Assembly (NCBI RefSeq): GCF_020005365.1 | Contig: NZ_JACNML010000008.1 | Span: 84,760 to 148,759 of the forward strand | Length of the DNA stretch: 64,000 nt | DNA from: Kangiella shandongensis | GTDB taxonomy: Bacteria > Pseudomonadota > Gammaproteobacteria > Enterobacterales > Kangiellaceae | Direction of reading: 5' to 3' | Part shown: one piece after another, positions 33,452 to 44,708 of the stretch | Layout of the letters: the number at the start of each line of letters is the position of its first letter | How positions within the stretch are numbered: position 1 is the stretch's first letter | Notes under the pieces: model-generated | What the model saw: only the letters and a program-made list of their open reading frames with translations | Databases searched by the model: none | Told to the model about the DNA's origin: nothing | Program-made: the position numbers and the translations under genes

Positions 33452-33964
33452 TTAAAACGGTTTAGGCTTTTGGAAAGACTTAAACAGTCTAAAGCCGATA
33501 ACCAGGGTTGCAATAATGAAGATAATCAGCATCCATTCGGGCATGGATAAGCCGATAAAACTCCAGCTGATTTTTGCGCATTCGCCGTCACCGGAAAGCA
33601 CCGTTTGGATCACTTCCATGAATGGCAACATATCCATCATGGTTTCGAGTGGGGCACCACAGGCCGGAACTTCGTCTTCTGGCAGGTGCTGTAAATAGAC
33701 ATGGCGGCCTGAAATGATGATACCACCGATTGCCGGTAACAGTGCTAAAATTTGATAAATACGGTTAGCCCACGAGAAAATCTTAGGATTATGGAGCGCA
33801 TTGATGAGTAGAACAACACCCAGTGCAACCACCATAACCCGCTGGAATATACATAAAGGGCATGGCTCTAAGCCGTCAACGTATTGAAAATAAAGGGCTG
33901 TTACGATGAGCTGGTAGCAGATAAATGCACCCAGGAAATTCCAGCCTCGGTTGTTCAGATTCAT
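33452..33964 (-). CDS. dsbB: Disulfide bond formation protein B
   Basis: The 170-residue inner-membrane protein reoxidises periplasmic DsbA and passes electrons to quinone. Four helices, the first periplasmic cysteine pair in GLEPCPLCIFQRV, and the second pair in VPACGAPLET and GECAKISW are present. dsbA is not in the window. Confidence 0.94.
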   Translation of the reverse strand: MNLNNRGWNFLGAFICYQLIVTALYFQYVDGLEPCPLCIFQRVMVVALGVVLLINALHNPKIFSWANRIYQILALLPAIGGIIISGRHVYLQHLPEDEVPACGAPLETMMDMLPFMEVIQTVLSGDGECAKISWSFIGLSMPEWMLIIFIIATLVIGFRLFKSFQKPKPF

Positions 33965-34075
33965 GAGTTTGACTCTTTGTTAGACTCTTATGTGAGCAAA
34001 CGATTTAGCGCACAGTACATGGACTTTTAGCAAAGTTCAAGTAGTTGTGCGCTCGTTGGAGCAGTTAAACTACTT

Positions 34076-36400
34076 TTAACTGTCTTTTTTCAAGGCAGCC
34101 GACAGGGCATCGGCAAAAGCGCCCTGTGGCTGCTTCTGCTGCTTTTTACGGGCTGGTTTGTTGCCGGGTTTGTGATTACTGCGCTTGGTTTTCGTCTGGT
34201 TTTGGCCTTGGGCATCAGGCCCTATCATTGAAAGACTGATGCGCTTACGCTGTAGATCAACGTCGATTACCCAGACACGGACGATATCACCTGCTTTCAC
34301 CACTTCACTCGGATCTTTTACGAACTTATTGGCCATTACAGACAAGTGGACTAAACCATCCTGGTGTACACCAACGTCAACAAAGGCACCAAAGGCAGTG
34401 ACGTTGGTTACTACGCCTTCCAGTTCCATATTGGGTTTTAAATCGTTTAAGGTCTCTACTCCCTCTTTGTATTGCACCATACGGAATTCGGGGCGAGGAT
34501 CGCGGCCAGGTTTATCCAGCTCTTTTAAGATATCATTGATAGTATGTTCACCAAACTTTTCATCCGTATAGTCCTTTGGTGATACTTGCTTTAACTGCTT
34601 GTCATTACCAATTAACTGGTGGATATCCTGAAGCTGTAGATCCTTAATGATTTTCTCAACGATCGGATAGGTCTCAGGGTGCACTCCGGAGCTGTCCAGT
34701 GCATTGTCGCCGTCGTTGATGCGCAGGAAACCAGCCGCCTGTTCAAAGGTTTTAGGGCCCATGCGCTCTACTTCGAGTAGCTGTTGACGTGAATTGAAGC
34801 GGCCATGCTCGTTGCGCCAGTTATAAATGTTCTGGGCTAATGTCTTGCTCAGACCTGAAACGCGTGTCAGAAGCGGCACCGAGGCCATATTCAGATCAAC
34901 GCCAACGGCATTTACACAGTCCTCGACTACACCATCAAGGCTTTTCGCCAGTTGGCTCTGGCTGACGTCGTGCTGGTATTGACCAACGCCAATAGACTTG
35001 GGCTCAATTTTAACCAGCTCGGCCAGCGGATCCTGTAGACGGCGAGCGATAGAGACTGCTCCGCGGTAACTGACATCCAGATCTGGGAATTCTTTAGCGG
35101 CTAACTCGGAAGCTGAATAAACCGATGCGCCTGCTTCACTGACCATGATTTTTTGCAGTTTCAGTTGAGGAGCCTTTTTCATCAGCTCGGCAACCAATTT
35201 ATCGGTTTCGCGCGAGGCGGTACCGTTACCAATACTGATCAGCTCCACTTTGTGCATCTCGCACATGGTTTCCAGCTTACGCAGTGACTGATCCCACTGG
35301 TTTTGTGGGGCATGGGGGAAAATAGTGCTGTGGGCCAGTAATTTGCCGGTATCGTCAACAATCACTGCCTTTACCCCGGTCCGTAACCCCGGATCCAGCC
35401 CCATGGTGGTTTTGGCACCGGCCGGAGCTGCCATCAATAGGTCATTCAGGTTCTTGGCGAAAATTCGAATAGCTTCGGTTTCACCCTGCTCTCTGACCTT
35501 GGTCAGTAATTCTGTTTCCATGTACAGATGGAGTTTGATTTTCCACGTCCATAGAACGACCTGCTGTAGCCACTTATCGGCCGGGCGGCCCTGATCTTTG
35601 ATATTAAAGTGCTGCGCAATCATGCCGAGGCAGGGATCATAGGCGTCTTCGTCTTTAATCAATTGCTGGTTGGAGACCATCTGCAATGACAGGATGTTCT
35701 CGTTGCGGCCACGCAATAACGCTAGAATTCGGTGTGATGGAATGGCATTGAAAGCTTCGTTGTGATCGAAGTAATCGGAAAACTTGATGCCTTCTTTCTC
35801 TTTACCATCAATAACTTTGGCCTGAATAAAGGCATTGTCCCAGAGGTATTCACGCAGTTGTTTTAAGAGATCGGCGTTCTCGGCAAATTCTTCCATTAAG
35901 ATTTGACGGGCGCCGTCCAGAGCATCTTTTGTGGTCGCGATGTTTTTATCTTTGTCATCATTTTCGTTAAGATATTTTTCCGCTTCCTGCTCTGGGTCGA
36001 GACCAGGGTTTTGCCATAAATCATGAGCCAAAGGCTCTAAACCTGCTTCACGAGCAATCTGGGCCTTGGTGCGACGCTTCGGCTTGTAGGGAAGGTATAA
36101 GTCTTCCAGTTCGCTTTTGGTGTCTGCTTTCTTGAGCGCTTCTTCCAGCTCTGGAGTCAGCTTTTCCTGCTCTTCGATACTTTTCAGAATGGCGCTGCGA
36201 CGGTCTTCCAGTTCACGCAGGTAACCCAGCCTTTGCTCCAGATCCCTGAGCTGGGTATCGTCCAGAGCACCGGTCACTTCTTTACGGTAGCGCGCGATAA
36301 ATGGAACGGTCGAGCCTTCATCGAGAAGTTTGACCGCTGCTTCGACTTGCTGAGGACGAACGTTTAGCTCTTGAGCTATTTGCTGGTTAATTTGTAACAT
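34076..36400 (-). CDS. tex: Tex family RNA-binding transcription accessory protein
   Basis: The 774-residue protein has the full Tex layout. It begins with an N-terminal helical domain and a YqgF/RuvC-like domain ([20 protein letters not shown]). Helix-hairpin-helix repeats follow ([38 protein letters not shown]). An S1 RNA-binding domain lies at about residues 650-725 ([24 protein letters not shown]), with a basic tail after it. It binds nucleic acids and is linked to transcription and ribosome functions. It is divergent from ompR, as E. coli yhgF is near ompR-greB; greB is absent here. Confidence 0.96.
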   Translation of the reverse strand: MLQINQQIAQELNVRPQQVEAAVKLLDEGSTVPFIARYRKEVTGALDDTQLRDLEQRLGYLRELEDRRSAILKSIEEQEKLTPELEEALKKADTKSELEDLYLPYKPKRRTKAQIAREAGLEPLAHDLWQNPGLDPEQEAEKYLNENDDKDKNIATTKDALDGARQILMEEFAENADLLKQLREYLWDNAFIQAKVIDGKEKEGIKFSDYFDHNEAFNAIPSHRILALLRGRNENILSLQMVSNQQLIKDEDAYDPCLGMIAQHFNIKDQGRPADKWLQQVVLWTWKIKLHLYMETELLTKVREQGETEAIRIFAKNLNDLLMAAPAGAKTTMGLDPGLRTGVKAVIVDDTGKLLAHSTIFPHAPQNQWDQSLRKLETMCEMHKVELISIGNGTASRETDKLVAELMKKAPQLKLQKIMVSEAGASVYSASELAAKEFPDLDVSYRGAVSIARRLQDPLAELVKIEPKSIGVGQYQHDVSQSQLAKSLDGVVEDCVNAVGVDLNMASVPLLTRVSGLSKTLAQNIYNWRNEHGRFNSRQQLLEVERMGPKTFEQAAGFLRINDGDNALDSSGVHPETYPIVEKIIKDLQLQDIHQLIGNDKQLKQVSPKDYTDEKFGEHTINDILKELDKPGRDPRPEFRMVQYKEGVETLNDLKPNMELEGVVTNVTAFGAFVDVGVHQDGLVHLSVMANKFVKDPSEVVKAGDIVRVWVIDVDLQRKRISLSMIGPDAQGQNQTKTKRSNHKPGNKPARKKQQKQPQGAFADALSAALKKDS

Positions 36401-36481
36401 CTTGTTTGCGTGTATTGGGAAAAATATGACGGCATAGTATAGTGCTTGTGGAAATATGAAAAAAGTCTAAATTGGATATTC

Positions 36482-36495
36482 CGTAAGCGTTTACG
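36482..36495. promoter_or_regulatory. Dyad CGTAAGCGTTTACG upstream of ompR
   Basis: CGTAA and TTACG arms flank a four-base centre, 66 bases before the ompR start and between tex and ompR. It could be an operator; the regulator is unknown. Confidence 0.3.
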
Positions 36496-36560
36496 CAATT
36501 AATTATCAAATTTAGGCGTAGAATGATGACTGTATGGGGTTAATGGGGAAGGGTAGAAAC

Positions 36561-37289
36561 ATGACCATGACAGAAGAAACACCAAAAGTATTAGTGGTTG
36601 ACGATGATGTGCGGTTAAGAAGTTTGCTTGAGCGTTACCTCAAAGAGCAGGACTTTATTGTTCGTACGGTTGAAAATGCCGAGCAGATGGATCGCTTTCT
36701 GGAGCGCGAGAATTACCATTTAATGGTGTTGGATTTAATGTTGCCGGGCGAAGATGGGCTGTCGATTTGCCGTCGCCTGCGCTCGCAGAATAACCCCATT
36801 CCAATCATTATGCTGACCGCTAAAGGGGATGAGGTCGATCGTATCGTTGGCCTGGAAGTTGGTGCTGATGATTATTTGGCCAAGCCTTTTAATCCGCGAG
36901 AACTGTTGGCTCGAATTCGTGCCGTGTTGCGTCGACAGGCGAAACATATCCCCGGTGCACCGAGCAATTCTGAGTCGGTGATTAGTTTTGGCCGTTTCAC
37001 CTTGAATCTGGCAACTCGTGAAATGACCGATGATGGTAAGTCCATTTCTCTGACCAGTGGTGAGTTTGCGGTATTGAAGTCGCTGGTCGAACATGCCCGT
37101 CAGCCATTATCTCGAGACAAATTGATGAATTTGGCGCGTGGGCGCGACTACTCGGCGCTGGAGAGAAGTATTGACGTACAGGTTTCTCGTCTGCGTCGCT
37201 TGATTGAAGAAGATCCGGCGCATCCTCGTTATATTCAAACCGTTTGGGGCGTTGGTTATGTCTTTGTGCCAGATGGTGGCGAAGTTTAG
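36561..37289 (+). CDS. ompR: Osmotic-response regulator OmpR
   Basis: The 242-residue response regulator has a receiver domain with the acidic pocket in VLVVDDDVRLR, phospho-acceptor Asp in LMVLDLMLPGEDG and Lys in AKPFNPRELLARI. A winged-helix DNA-binding domain follows (DKLMNLARGRDYSALERSIDVQVSRLR). The frame is open from 36534, but GGAAGGG seven bases before the ATG at 36561 and agreement with OmpR length favour that start. envZ follows after 16 bases. Confidence 0.95.
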   Translation: MTMTEETPKVLVVDDDVRLRSLLERYLKEQDFIVRTVENAEQMDRFLERENYHLMVLDLMLPGEDGLSICRRLRSQNNPIPIIMLTAKGDEVDRIVGLEVGADDYLAKPFNPRELLARIRAVLRRQAKHIPGAPSNSESVISFGRFTLNLATREMTDDGKSISLTSGEFAVLKSLVEHARQPLSRDKLMNLARGRDYSALERSIDVQVSRLRRLIEEDPAHPRYIQTVWGVGYVFVPDGGEV

Positions 37290-37305
37290 TTACTAGATCC
37301 TGTTC

Positions 37306-38613
37306 ATGCGAATTTTACCGAAAACTGCTTTTGGACGAATTGCTTTATTGGTAGGCGTTTTGTTGCTGATTAATCAGTGGGTGTCCTATCTGACCATCTC
37401 CTGGTATGTCGCCCAGCCATCAATGAAGCAATTAGTGCAGTTATTGGCGTCAGATGTGAAGACGGCGTTATCGATGCAGGAGCTTGAAATCGAAGGCAAG
37501 ATGACACAGGAAGTGCGTCTTGAGATCCTCGACGACCAGCGCATTCAAATGGTGTCTACCCGTATGGGCGAACCTAAGCAGCTGCGCGAGGCTCGGCTGT
37601 ATACGGTGTTAACATCGCAGTTGGCCGACAGTTTGGGCGTGGCTGAAGACAGCACCGAGATGCGCGTCGAAGAGTCCGATCAAATCTATTACTGGGTCAA
37701 GTCGCCGCAACATAGCAATGTCTGGTTCCGGATCGCCATGGAGCCGTTTGAGGGATTCTATATTCACCCGCCACTGGTCTACTTTACCGCTATCTTACTC
37801 TTGAGTCTGCTAGGGGGTTGGATCTTTACCAAACAGATCAGTCGACCCTTACGGCGACTGGAGTTTGCGGCGCGAGAAATTGGTCGCGGCGATAATCCGG
37901 GACAGCTGAAGGAAGAAGGCTTGGAAGAAATGGTGACGGTAACTCGCGCTTTTAACCAGATGGCACGGAATGTACAGCAGCTGGAAGAGGATCGTACCAT
38001 GCTGCTGGCCGGTGTGTCCCACGATTTACGCACGCCATTAACACGAATACGGTTGTCTACCGAGTTTATGAGTGATGACGAAGCGGAAGTGCGGGAAGGG
38101 ATTATTCGCGATACCGAAGATATGGACCAAATCATCGATCAGTTTATTTCATTTGTGCGTGATGGCCGTGATGAACGCGATCAGGTGGGCGATATTAATG
38201 CGTTGGTTGAAAACTGTGTCAAATCGGCGCGTCTACAGACTCAGGATATCAGTTATGAATTGGGCGAGGTTCCGCCGGTGGCATTTAAACCGATGGCAAT
38301 GAAGCGACTGGTGACTAACTTGATTATGAATGGGCTGAAATACGCCGGTGCGCCGCTGCGTGTCGAAACGACAATGGTAGAAGATAAAGTGCGGGTGTCA
38401 GTGTTTGATCAGGGGCCTGGTATTGACGAAAAAGAAATTGAGCGGTTATTCCAACCATTTTCACGAGGTAATAGTGCGCGTAGTGGCGGTGGTTCAGGTC
38501 TTGGTTTGGCTATTGTACAACGGATCGCAGAGCTGCACCGGGGAAATGTGCGCCTGATTAATCTGGAAGAAGGGGGGCTGGAAGCTCGCCTCGAGTTCCC
38601 AGCCAAAAGTTAA
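37306..38613 (+). CDS. envZ: Osmosensor histidine kinase EnvZ
   Basis: The 435-residue sensor kinase has two transmembrane helices (about residues 10-30 and 155-175) enclosing a periplasmic domain. A HAMP domain follows, then the phospho-acceptor His in LAGVSHDLRTPLTRIRLS (near residue 232), and a C-terminal HATPase with VFDQGPGIDEKE and GGSGLGLAIVQRIAELH. It phosphorylates and dephosphorylates OmpR. It ends two bases before the converging hslO stop. Confidence 0.95.
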   Translation: MRILPKTAFGRIALLVGVLLLINQWVSYLTISWYVAQPSMKQLVQLLASDVKTALSMQELEIEGKMTQEVRLEILDDQRIQMVSTRMGEPKQLREARLYTVLTSQLADSLGVAEDSTEMRVEESDQIYYWVKSPQHSNVWFRIAMEPFEGFYIHPPLVYFTAILLLSLLGGWIFTKQISRPLRRLEFAAREIGRGDNPGQLKEEGLEEMVTVTRAFNQMARNVQQLEEDRTMLLAGVSHDLRTPLTRIRLSTEFMSDDEAEVREGIIRDTEDMDQIIDQFISFVRDGRDERDQVGDINALVENCVKSARLQTQDISYELGEVPPVAFKPMAMKRLVTNLIMNGLKYAGAPLRVETTMVEDKVRVSVFDQGPGIDEKEIERLFQPFSRGNSARSGGGSGLGLAIVQRIAELHRGNVRLINLEEGGLEARLEFPAKS

Positions 38614-38615
38614 CG

Positions 38616-39500
38616 TTAATTGATGCTGTCGGAAGGGGCATTGCTGCTCAGCAATGTCATAATGTCCTCTTCACTGAACACTTCAGTGTTGCTACAAAAA
38701 TCACACACCAGTTCCAGATTGCCATCGTTTTCCTGCACCATACTGATAAGTTCAGACGGCTCAATTGTCTTCAGGGCTCGTTCATTGCGCTCTCGTGAGC
38801 AGTTACATTGAAAAGCTATTGGTTTTTCCGGATATAGGGTGACTTCATCCTGGTGGAATAAGCGATATAGCAGGTCTTCATGGCTCAGGCTCAGGGCTTC
38901 CTCGGGCTGCAGGGTTTCGGCTAGTGTTTTGACGTGCTCAAATGCACCAGCTTTATCTTCAGGAGATACTTCGTTCTGAGAGTTGGCGGGTAATGCCTGT
39001 AGAAATAGTCCACTTACTTTGTCATCGTTAACAAATAACTGAATAAACGTTGGCAGTTGCTCTGAGCGATTAAAGTAATCCTCGAGACAGCTGGACAGTT
39101 CAGTATTTTCCAGCGGAACTACGCCCTGGTAACGTTTACCCTGCTCTGGCTCGATGGTGATAGCCATTTGCCCACCTCGGGTCCATGCATGAAAATCAAG
39201 TTCTGAGGATGCCATGTCCTGATTAATATGGGTTAATCCGCGGATGTGCCCTTGATGAGTACACTCGGTCAGTAACAACTTTACAGCCGCCTGGCTTTGT
39301 AATTGCAGCGCCACTTTGCCTTCGATTTTTATAATCTCGGCCATTAAGGCATTGGCAGCCAAAGCCTGCCCCAATAGTTGGCGTTCAGCCTGAGGGTATT
39401 GGTGTTGCTCGACGATAGTTTGATAACTTTGTTCCAGCGTGATGATTTCACCACGGATCGGCAGCTTAGCGAATGTGAATCGTTGGATGGTGTCAGACAT
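38616..39500 (-). CDS. hslO: Redox-regulated holdase Hsp33
   Basis: The 294-residue chaperone is activated by oxidative unfolding and protects cytoplasmic proteins. The C-terminal zinc-binding cysteines are present as C-x-C (FQCNCSRERNERAL) and C-x2-C (VCDFCSNTEVFSEEDI). It lies downstream of hslR on the same strand, as in E. coli, with 29 bases between. Confidence 0.96.
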   Translation of the reverse strand: MSDTIQRFTFAKLPIRGEIITLEQSYQTIVEQHQYPQAERQLLGQALAANALMAEIIKIEGKVALQLQSQAAVKLLLTECTHQGHIRGLTHINQDMASSELDFHAWTRGGQMAITIEPEQGKRYQGVVPLENTELSSCLEDYFNRSEQLPTFIQLFVNDDKVSGLFLQALPANSQNEVSPEDKAGAFEHVKTLAETLQPEEALSLSHEDLLYRLFHQDEVTLYPEKPIAFQCNCSRERNERALKTIEPSELISMVQENDGNLELVCDFCSNTEVFSEEDIMTLLSSNAPSDSIN

Positions 39501-39529
39501 AAAAAATCCAATTAGATAAAATGAGTGAT

Positions 39530-39910
39530 TTAGTTTTGCTCACGTTTGAAGCGATGAATTTGACGACGTTGACGTTTGTCGGGCTTACCTTCGGTTTTCG
39601 GCATTGACTGTCGTTGTATCGCAAGTGTTTCGCGCTTCTTGATACTTTCAGCAGTTTCTTCGTAAAGAGTTTGCGCAATTTTCGCTGGTCCGCGTTGCGA
39701 TGACAAGCCTTTTACTGTGACTGTCTTTTCGTGAAAGCCCTGACGAATTTTGAGGGTCATGCCGACAGTCACGGCGCGACTGGCTTTGCCCTTTACGCCA
39801 TCGCAATGAACCTTGCCGCCATCGATCGCCTCTTTGGCAATGGAGCGGGTCTTGAAAAAACGGGCCGCCCATAACCACTTGTCTAACCTCACAAAATTGT
39901 CAACAGTCAT
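39530..39910 (-). CDS. hslR: Ribosome-associated heat shock protein Hsp15
   Basis: The 126-residue S4-domain protein (VRLDKWLWAARFFKTRSIAKEAIDGGKVHCDG at residues 6-37) binds 50S subunits carrying stalled nascent chains. A basic C-terminal tail (KPDKRQRRQIHRFKRE) is typical. It precedes hslO in the E. coli order. Confidence 0.94.
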   Translation of the reverse strand: MTVDNFVRLDKWLWAARFFKTRSIAKEAIDGGKVHCDGVKGKASRAVTVGMTLKIRQGFHEKTVTVKGLSSQRGPAKIAQTLYEETAESIKKRETLAIQRQSMPKTEGKPDKRQRRQIHRFKREQN

Positions 39911-40061
39911 CTTGAACCTTACTAATCTTTACAGTATCTTAGCTTGCTTTTCCACGGTTTCAGTGGGAATATGATTATTATAAGCTATCTCGAAGAAAGA
40001 TAGCTAAACAATTGACTTAGGACTTTAATTGGGAAGTACGGAAACTCGTACAAATAATACC

Positions 40062-41021
40062 ATGAATGTAGTGTTGAACAATTTTACACAATTTGTGCAG
40101 CAGCGGGGTAGGTTAATCGCACGAATTGTCGCACTGATCTTAGGGGTGATTAGCCTCTATGTCTTGGCGAAACTGGTCTGGTTATGGGTGGATTTTTTCC
40201 AGCCATTGCCGGATATTGCGCCCGTAAAGTCTATTCCTACCTCTACAAAACAGCCCACTGTTAATGTCGAGCGCATTGCCGCTTTGCATTTATTTGGTGA
40301 GGCCAATGCGCCCGTTGAAGAGCAGGTTGAAGCTGAAGAAACCAAATTAAACTTAAAATTACTGGGTACCTATGTCTCGGAAGACGATGCTGTGAGTAGT
40401 GCTATTATTCAGTCCAGCGGTAACCAGGAAAACGTTTATTTTATTGGCGATAAACTGAAAGTTCGTGGCAATGTGACCCTGCATCAGGTGGAGACACTTA
40501 AAGTCATTATAAAAAATGGTGGAAAGTACGAAACCTTAACCCTGCTCGAGCAGTTAAATCAGCAGGTGATGTCAACGGCAAGAAAGCCTGAGCGTGCTAA
40601 AGGCCCCGAACGTACGATTGATAAACGGCGAGATGCACGGTTAAGTCGTGAGCTGGCGGAAATGAAGCAAAAACTTTATGACAATCCGCAGTCGATGATG
40701 GATATTGCCAAGGTTGAACGTGTGATCGATGATAGTGGTCAGGTCAGTGGCTATAAAGTATCGCCCGGCAAGGACCCGCGCATGTTTACCCGCCTCGGGC
40801 TGCGTCGAAATGATGTGATTACGTCCGTTAATGGGCAACCATTGAACGATCAGGGTTTGATGGGAGTGTTAAACGAGTTAAACAACGCACAATCTGTGGA
40901 AGTAACAATTGAGCGTAATGGGCAGCCGGTGACCTTGTTGCTGGGAATTTCGGAATATAGTAACCAACGCCCTAAGCCGAACTTAGATAAGAGAGAAGGC
41001 AATGTTAGACAAATTAAATAA
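40062..41021 (+). CDS. gspC: Type II secretion protein GspC
   Basis: The 319-residue inner-membrane protein links the secretin to the inner-membrane platform. It has a short cytoplasmic N-terminus, one helix (about residues 19-40), a homology region (NVERIAALHLFGEANAPVEE) and a C-terminal PDZ-like domain (SPGKDPRMFTRLGLRRNDVITSVNG). The open frame begins with TTG at 40029, but ATG at 40062 is more plausible. First gene of the gspC-N operon; overlaps gspD by 20 bases. Confidence 0.92.
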   Translation: MNVVLNNFTQFVQQRGRLIARIVALILGVISLYVLAKLVWLWVDFFQPLPDIAPVKSIPTSTKQPTVNVERIAALHLFGEANAPVEEQVEAEETKLNLKLLGTYVSEDDAVSSAIIQSSGNQENVYFIGDKLKVRGNVTLHQVETLKVIIKNGGKYETLTLLEQLNQQVMSTARKPERAKGPERTIDKRRDARLSRELAEMKQKLYDNPQSMMDIAKVERVIDDSGQVSGYKVSPGKDPRMFTRLGLRRNDVITSVNGQPLNDQGLMGVLNELNNAQSVEVTIERNGQPVTLLLGISEYSNQRPKPNLDKREGNVRQIK

Positions 41022-43176
41022 ACAGGATCAAAGTAAACAACAGCGAACCCAGTGGAAGCACGGAGTGACTATGGGGTTATGTGCCTTGTCGTTACTACTG
41101 TCTTCAGCCATGGTTAAAGCTGAACGTTTAAATGTTCGCGACGCCGATATTCGAGAGGTGGTCGAGACGGTCGCCAGAATCACGGGCAAGACCATGATTG
41201 TGGACCCGCGGGTGAAGGGGCTTAAGGTCACCATCATTTCAAACAATGATTTTAGTAAAGAAGAAATTTATAACCAGTTTGTGTCAACGTTGCAGATCCA
41301 TGGTTTTCAGGCGATTGAAAATAACGGCGTGATCAAAATTGTGCAGGACCAAAAAGCACGTTACGAAGCGTCTCCGGTCAATGTGAAAAACCCACAAAGT
41401 TACGGTGACCGAGCGATTACCCAGGTTATTCCGGTGCAAAATGTCGATGCACAACAGATTATGAATGTATTGCGACCGCTGGTATCACCGCAATCGGGTC
41501 ATTTATTTGCCGTGCAGGGTACTAACACTCTTATCCTGCATGATTCAGCCTCTAACGTTGAACGTATCACGAAGATCATCGAGCGAACGGATAAAGCAAA
41601 CGATGAAGAAATTGAAGTGATTCCTCTAAAGCATGCGTCTGCCAGTGAAATCGTACGAATTTTAGAAAGTCTTGACCGAGCCGGCCAGCAGGAGCGGGTG
41701 AATCAGGTCAAGGCGCCGCGTTACGTTGCGGATGAGCGTACTAACAGTATTCTTTTAAGTGCGGGGCAACGTCAGCGCGTTCGCCTTCGAGCCTTAATTC
41801 ATAGCCTTGACCGCCAGCTGGACAGCACGGGTAATACCAAAACCGTATTCTTAAAGTACGCCAAAGCCGAACAGGTGGCTGAAGTATTGCAGGGCGTTGG
41901 TGAGATCAAGAAGAAAGAAGAAGCGGCTAACTCTGGTCGTGGTGGCGCTGGTGGGGCTGCTTCCGGTCCGGGAGCCAAAAAAGCTCTGTATTCGGTTCAA
42001 TCCCACGAAGAAACTAACTCTCTGATTTTAACTGCGCCACCAGATATTATGCGCGAATTCGAAGCGGTCGTTCGCAGTTTGGATATTCGTCGCAAGCAGG
42101 TTCATGTGGAGGCCATCATCGTTGAAATTTCTGATACCAAAGCGAAAGAGCTGGGTATCCAATGGTTATTCTCACCGAGTGGTTCGGGCACGCAACCCGC
42201 CGGTATTATTAACTTTGATAATACGGGGACCTCCATTGGCCAGGTCGCCGGTGGTGCTATTGCCGCACGTGGCCAGGAAGAAGAAGTCTTTACTCGTGAT
42301 CCTGAGACTGGAGCCATTACCGGTACGGAAACCATTACCACCGGTGGTGATAATGGCGCGGCACTGGCCGAAGTGCTGGGTGGATTACAGGGTGCTGGCC
42401 TGGGTATTGCGCGCATGAGCCAGACTGGTGTGAGTTGGGCTGCCTTTATTAAAGCATTGGAAGGTGTGACCGATTCAAACACTCTGGCACGTCCGAGTGT
42501 GACCACGCTGGATAACGTTGAAGCTATCTTCAAAGCCGGCCAGGAAATTCCAATTATTACGGGGTCGACCTTAGGTGACGGTAATTCGAACCCGTTCCAG
42601 AGCGTCGATCGTAAAGACGTTGGTGTGATGTTGAAAATTACACCTCAGATCAATGAAGGCAATTATGTTCGATTGGATATTGAGCAGGAAGTCTCATCGC
42701 TAGCTGGAACCACGGCCGTTGACGTCGTAACGAATAAGCGTGAAGTTAAAACCTCGGTTCTGGTGCCTGATGGAGGTCTGGTTGTTCTAGGGGGCTTAAT
42801 TGATGATGATATTCAGGAAAGCTCACAGAAAGTACCGCTGCTGGGTGATATCCCAATCATCGGCCACGCCTTTAAATCACAGCGTACACAAAAAATTAAG
42901 CGTAACCTGATGGTCTTTATTCACCCTCGTGTATTGAAAGACGATAGAGACTTACGCGAAATCAGCAGCGCCAAATACAGCTACATGAGAGCTCAGCAAA
43001 TCGAGCAGGCCAATCGTGGTATTAGCCTGATGCCGAGTGCGGAGTCTCCTATCATGCCGACGTATGATGAAGCGCTGGTACTGCCTCCAAGCTTTGAAGA
43101 GTATCTGGATAAGGATAAATTGTTGGATGAAGGTGCTGCAGGCAGCGAGTCTCAACCAGAGGAAGATGAAGACTAA
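41002..43176 (+). CDS. gspD: Type II secretion secretin GspD
   Basis: The 724-residue secretin forms the outer-membrane channel. After a signal sequence ([17 protein letters not shown]) come the N0 domain ([20 protein letters not shown]), the N1-N3 ring domains and the secretin domain ([17 protein letters not shown] and [10 protein letters not shown] near the end). The N3 domain carries a Gly/Ala-rich insert ([14 protein letters not shown]), and the C-terminus is acidic ([10 protein letters not shown]). GAGAAGG precedes the ATG. The stop and the gspE start overlap as TAATG. Confidence 0.96.
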   Translation: MLDKLNKQDQSKQQRTQWKHGVTMGLCALSLLLSSAMVKAERLNVRDADIREVVETVARITGKTMIVDPRVKGLKVTIISNNDFSKEEIYNQFVSTLQIHGFQAIENNGVIKIVQDQKARYEASPVNVKNPQSYGDRAITQVIPVQNVDAQQIMNVLRPLVSPQSGHLFAVQGTNTLILHDSASNVERITKIIERTDKANDEEIEVIPLKHASASEIVRILESLDRAGQQERVNQVKAPRYVADERTNSILLSAGQRQRVRLRALIHSLDRQLDSTGNTKTVFLKYAKAEQVAEVLQGVGEIKKKEEAANSGRGGAGGAASGPGAKKALYSVQSHEETNSLILTAPPDIMREFEAVVRSLDIRRKQVHVEAIIVEISDTKAKELGIQWLFSPSGSGTQPAGIINFDNTGTSIGQVAGGAIAARGQEEEVFTRDPETGAITGTETITTGGDNGAALAEVLGGLQGAGLGIARMSQTGVSWAAFIKALEGVTDSNTLARPSVTTLDNVEAIFKAGQEIPIITGSTLGDGNSNPFQSVDRKDVGVMLKITPQINEGNYVRLDIEQEVSSLAGTTAVDVVTNKREVKTSVLVPDGGLVVLGGLIDDDIQESSQKVPLLGDIPIIGHAFKSQRTQKIKRNLMVFIHPRVLKDDRDLREISSAKYSYMRAQQIEQANRGISLMPSAESPIMPTYDEALVLPPSFEEYLDKDKLLDEGAAGSESQPEEDED

Positions 43177-44708
43177 TGTCTGAGCCAGTCGATAACAATA
43201 CAGCATTAGAGCCTGAACTGGAGCCTACAGCAGAGGCCGGGCGGTTTCGTGCCATGCCATTTAGCTTTGCTAAAAGACATGGTGTGTTTTTGACTGAAAC
43301 CAGTGATGGCGTGAAGTGCTTTATGCGTGAAGGAGCTTCGCCACAAGCTTTGCTTGAAGTGCGTCGTCATTATCCGCAGCCTTTTAATCTGGAGTGGCTG
43401 GATGAAGAAGCTTTTGAAAAACAATTAAGTGCTTACTATCAGTCGGGGACTACTGATGCTCGACAAACGATGGAAGATTTAGGCGATGAGATGGATTTAT
43501 TCCGTTTGGCGGAAGAACTGCCGGAGACGGAAGATTTATTGGAAGCGGAAGACGATGCGCCGATCATTAAATTAATCAATGCACTGTTAACCGAGGCGAT
43601 TAAAGAGAATGCCTCGGACATCCATATCGAGACTTTCGAGAAAACTTTATCGGTTCGTTTTCGAATTGACGGCGTGTTACGTGAAGTATTACAGCCCAGT
43701 CGCAAGTTAGCGCCATTGTTGGTATCCCGCATTAAAGTCATGGGTAAACTGGATATTGCGGAAAAGCGTATTCCACAGGATGGCCGTATTGCATTGCGTA
43801 TTGCTAACCGTGCGGTTGATGTTCGTGTATCGACCATGCCGTCAAGTTTTGGTGAGCGTGTCGTCTTGCGTTTATTGGATAAAGAAGCGGGACGGTTGGA
43901 CTTCCAACATCTGGGTATGCAGTCTGAGACCATGACGCTAATGCACGATATTTTGCATAAGCCGCATGGTATTATTCTGGTAACCGGCCCCACCGGCTCT
44001 GGTAAAACAACTACCTTATATGCAGGCTTGTCCCTGCTAAACAATGCGTCTCGTAATATATTAACGGTGGAAGATCCGATCGAGTACCTGATCGATGGTA
44101 TTGGGCAAACCCAGGTTAACCCAAAAGTCGATATGACATTTGCTCGTGGTTTGCGTGCGATCCTGCGTCAGGATCCTGATGTGGTCATGATCGGTGAGAT
44201 CCGTGATTTGGAGACGGCGCAAATTGCTGTGCAGGCAAGTTTAACCGGCCACCTGGTGTTATCCACACTGCACACCAACACCGCTATTGGCGCTGTCACC
44301 CGTATGCAGGATATGGGTGTTGAACCCTTCCTGTTATCATCCAGTTTGCTTGGGGTATTAGCTCAGCGCCTGGTGCGAATGCTTTGCAATGAGTGTAAAG
44401 AGTCTGCTATAGCTAACGAGAAAGAATGTGAGCTGATGGGTTTTGATCCGCAGGAGCCGCCGACCATTTATCATCCGGTAGGGTGTGACCACTGTAACCA
44501 GCAAGGTTTTCGCGGGAGACAGGGTATTTATGAGCTGGTATTGATTGATGATCAAATGCGAACCATGATTCACAACAACAACAGCGAACAGGAAATGGAA
44601 CGTCATGCACGACAAAGCACACCGAGTATCCGTGCCGACGGTCGTCGCCGCGTACTTCAGGGGATTACGACGGTAGAAGAAGTTCTGCGTGTAACACGGG
44701 AGGACTAA
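43176..44708 (+). CDS. gspE: Type II secretion ATPase GspE
   Basis: This 510-residue cytoplasmic ATPase powers pseudopilus assembly. It has the Walker A motif [14 protein letters not shown], the Asp box, Walker B ([12 protein letters not shown]), the His box ([15 protein letters not shown]) and the zinc-binding cysteine pairs in LCNECKESA and CDHCNQQG. The N-terminal domain (residues about 20-90) contacts GspL. It is coupled to gspF by a one-base overlap. Confidence 0.97.
   Translation: MSEPVDNNTALEPELEPTAEAGRFRAMPFSFAKRHGVFLTETSDGVKCFMREGASPQALLEVRRHYPQPFNLEWLDEEAFEKQLSAYYQSGTTDARQTMEDLGDEMDLFRLAEELPETEDLLEAEDDAPIIKLINALLTEAIKENASDIHIETFEKTLSVRFRIDGVLREVLQPSRKLAPLLVSRIKVMGKLDIAEKRIPQDGRIALRIANRAVDVRVSTMPSSFGERVVLRLLDKEAGRLDFQHLGMQSETMTLMHDILHKPHGIILVTGPTGSGKTTTLYAGLSLLNNASRNILTVEDPIEYLIDGIGQTQVNPKVDMTFARGLRAILRQDPDVVMIGEIRDLETAQIAVQASLTGHLVLSTLHTNTAIGAVTRMQDMGVEPFLLSSSLLGVLAQRLVRMLCNECKESAIANEKECELMGFDPQEPPTIYHPVGCDHCNQQGFRGRQGIYELVLIDDQMRTMIHNNNSEQEMERHARQSTPSIRADGRRRVLQGITTVEEVLRVTRED

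Noticed and set aside
43439..44044. 201-codon open frame antisense to gspE
   Set aside because: Shadow of the gspE reading frame; composition (Ser/Ile/Arg-rich) fits an antisense artefact.
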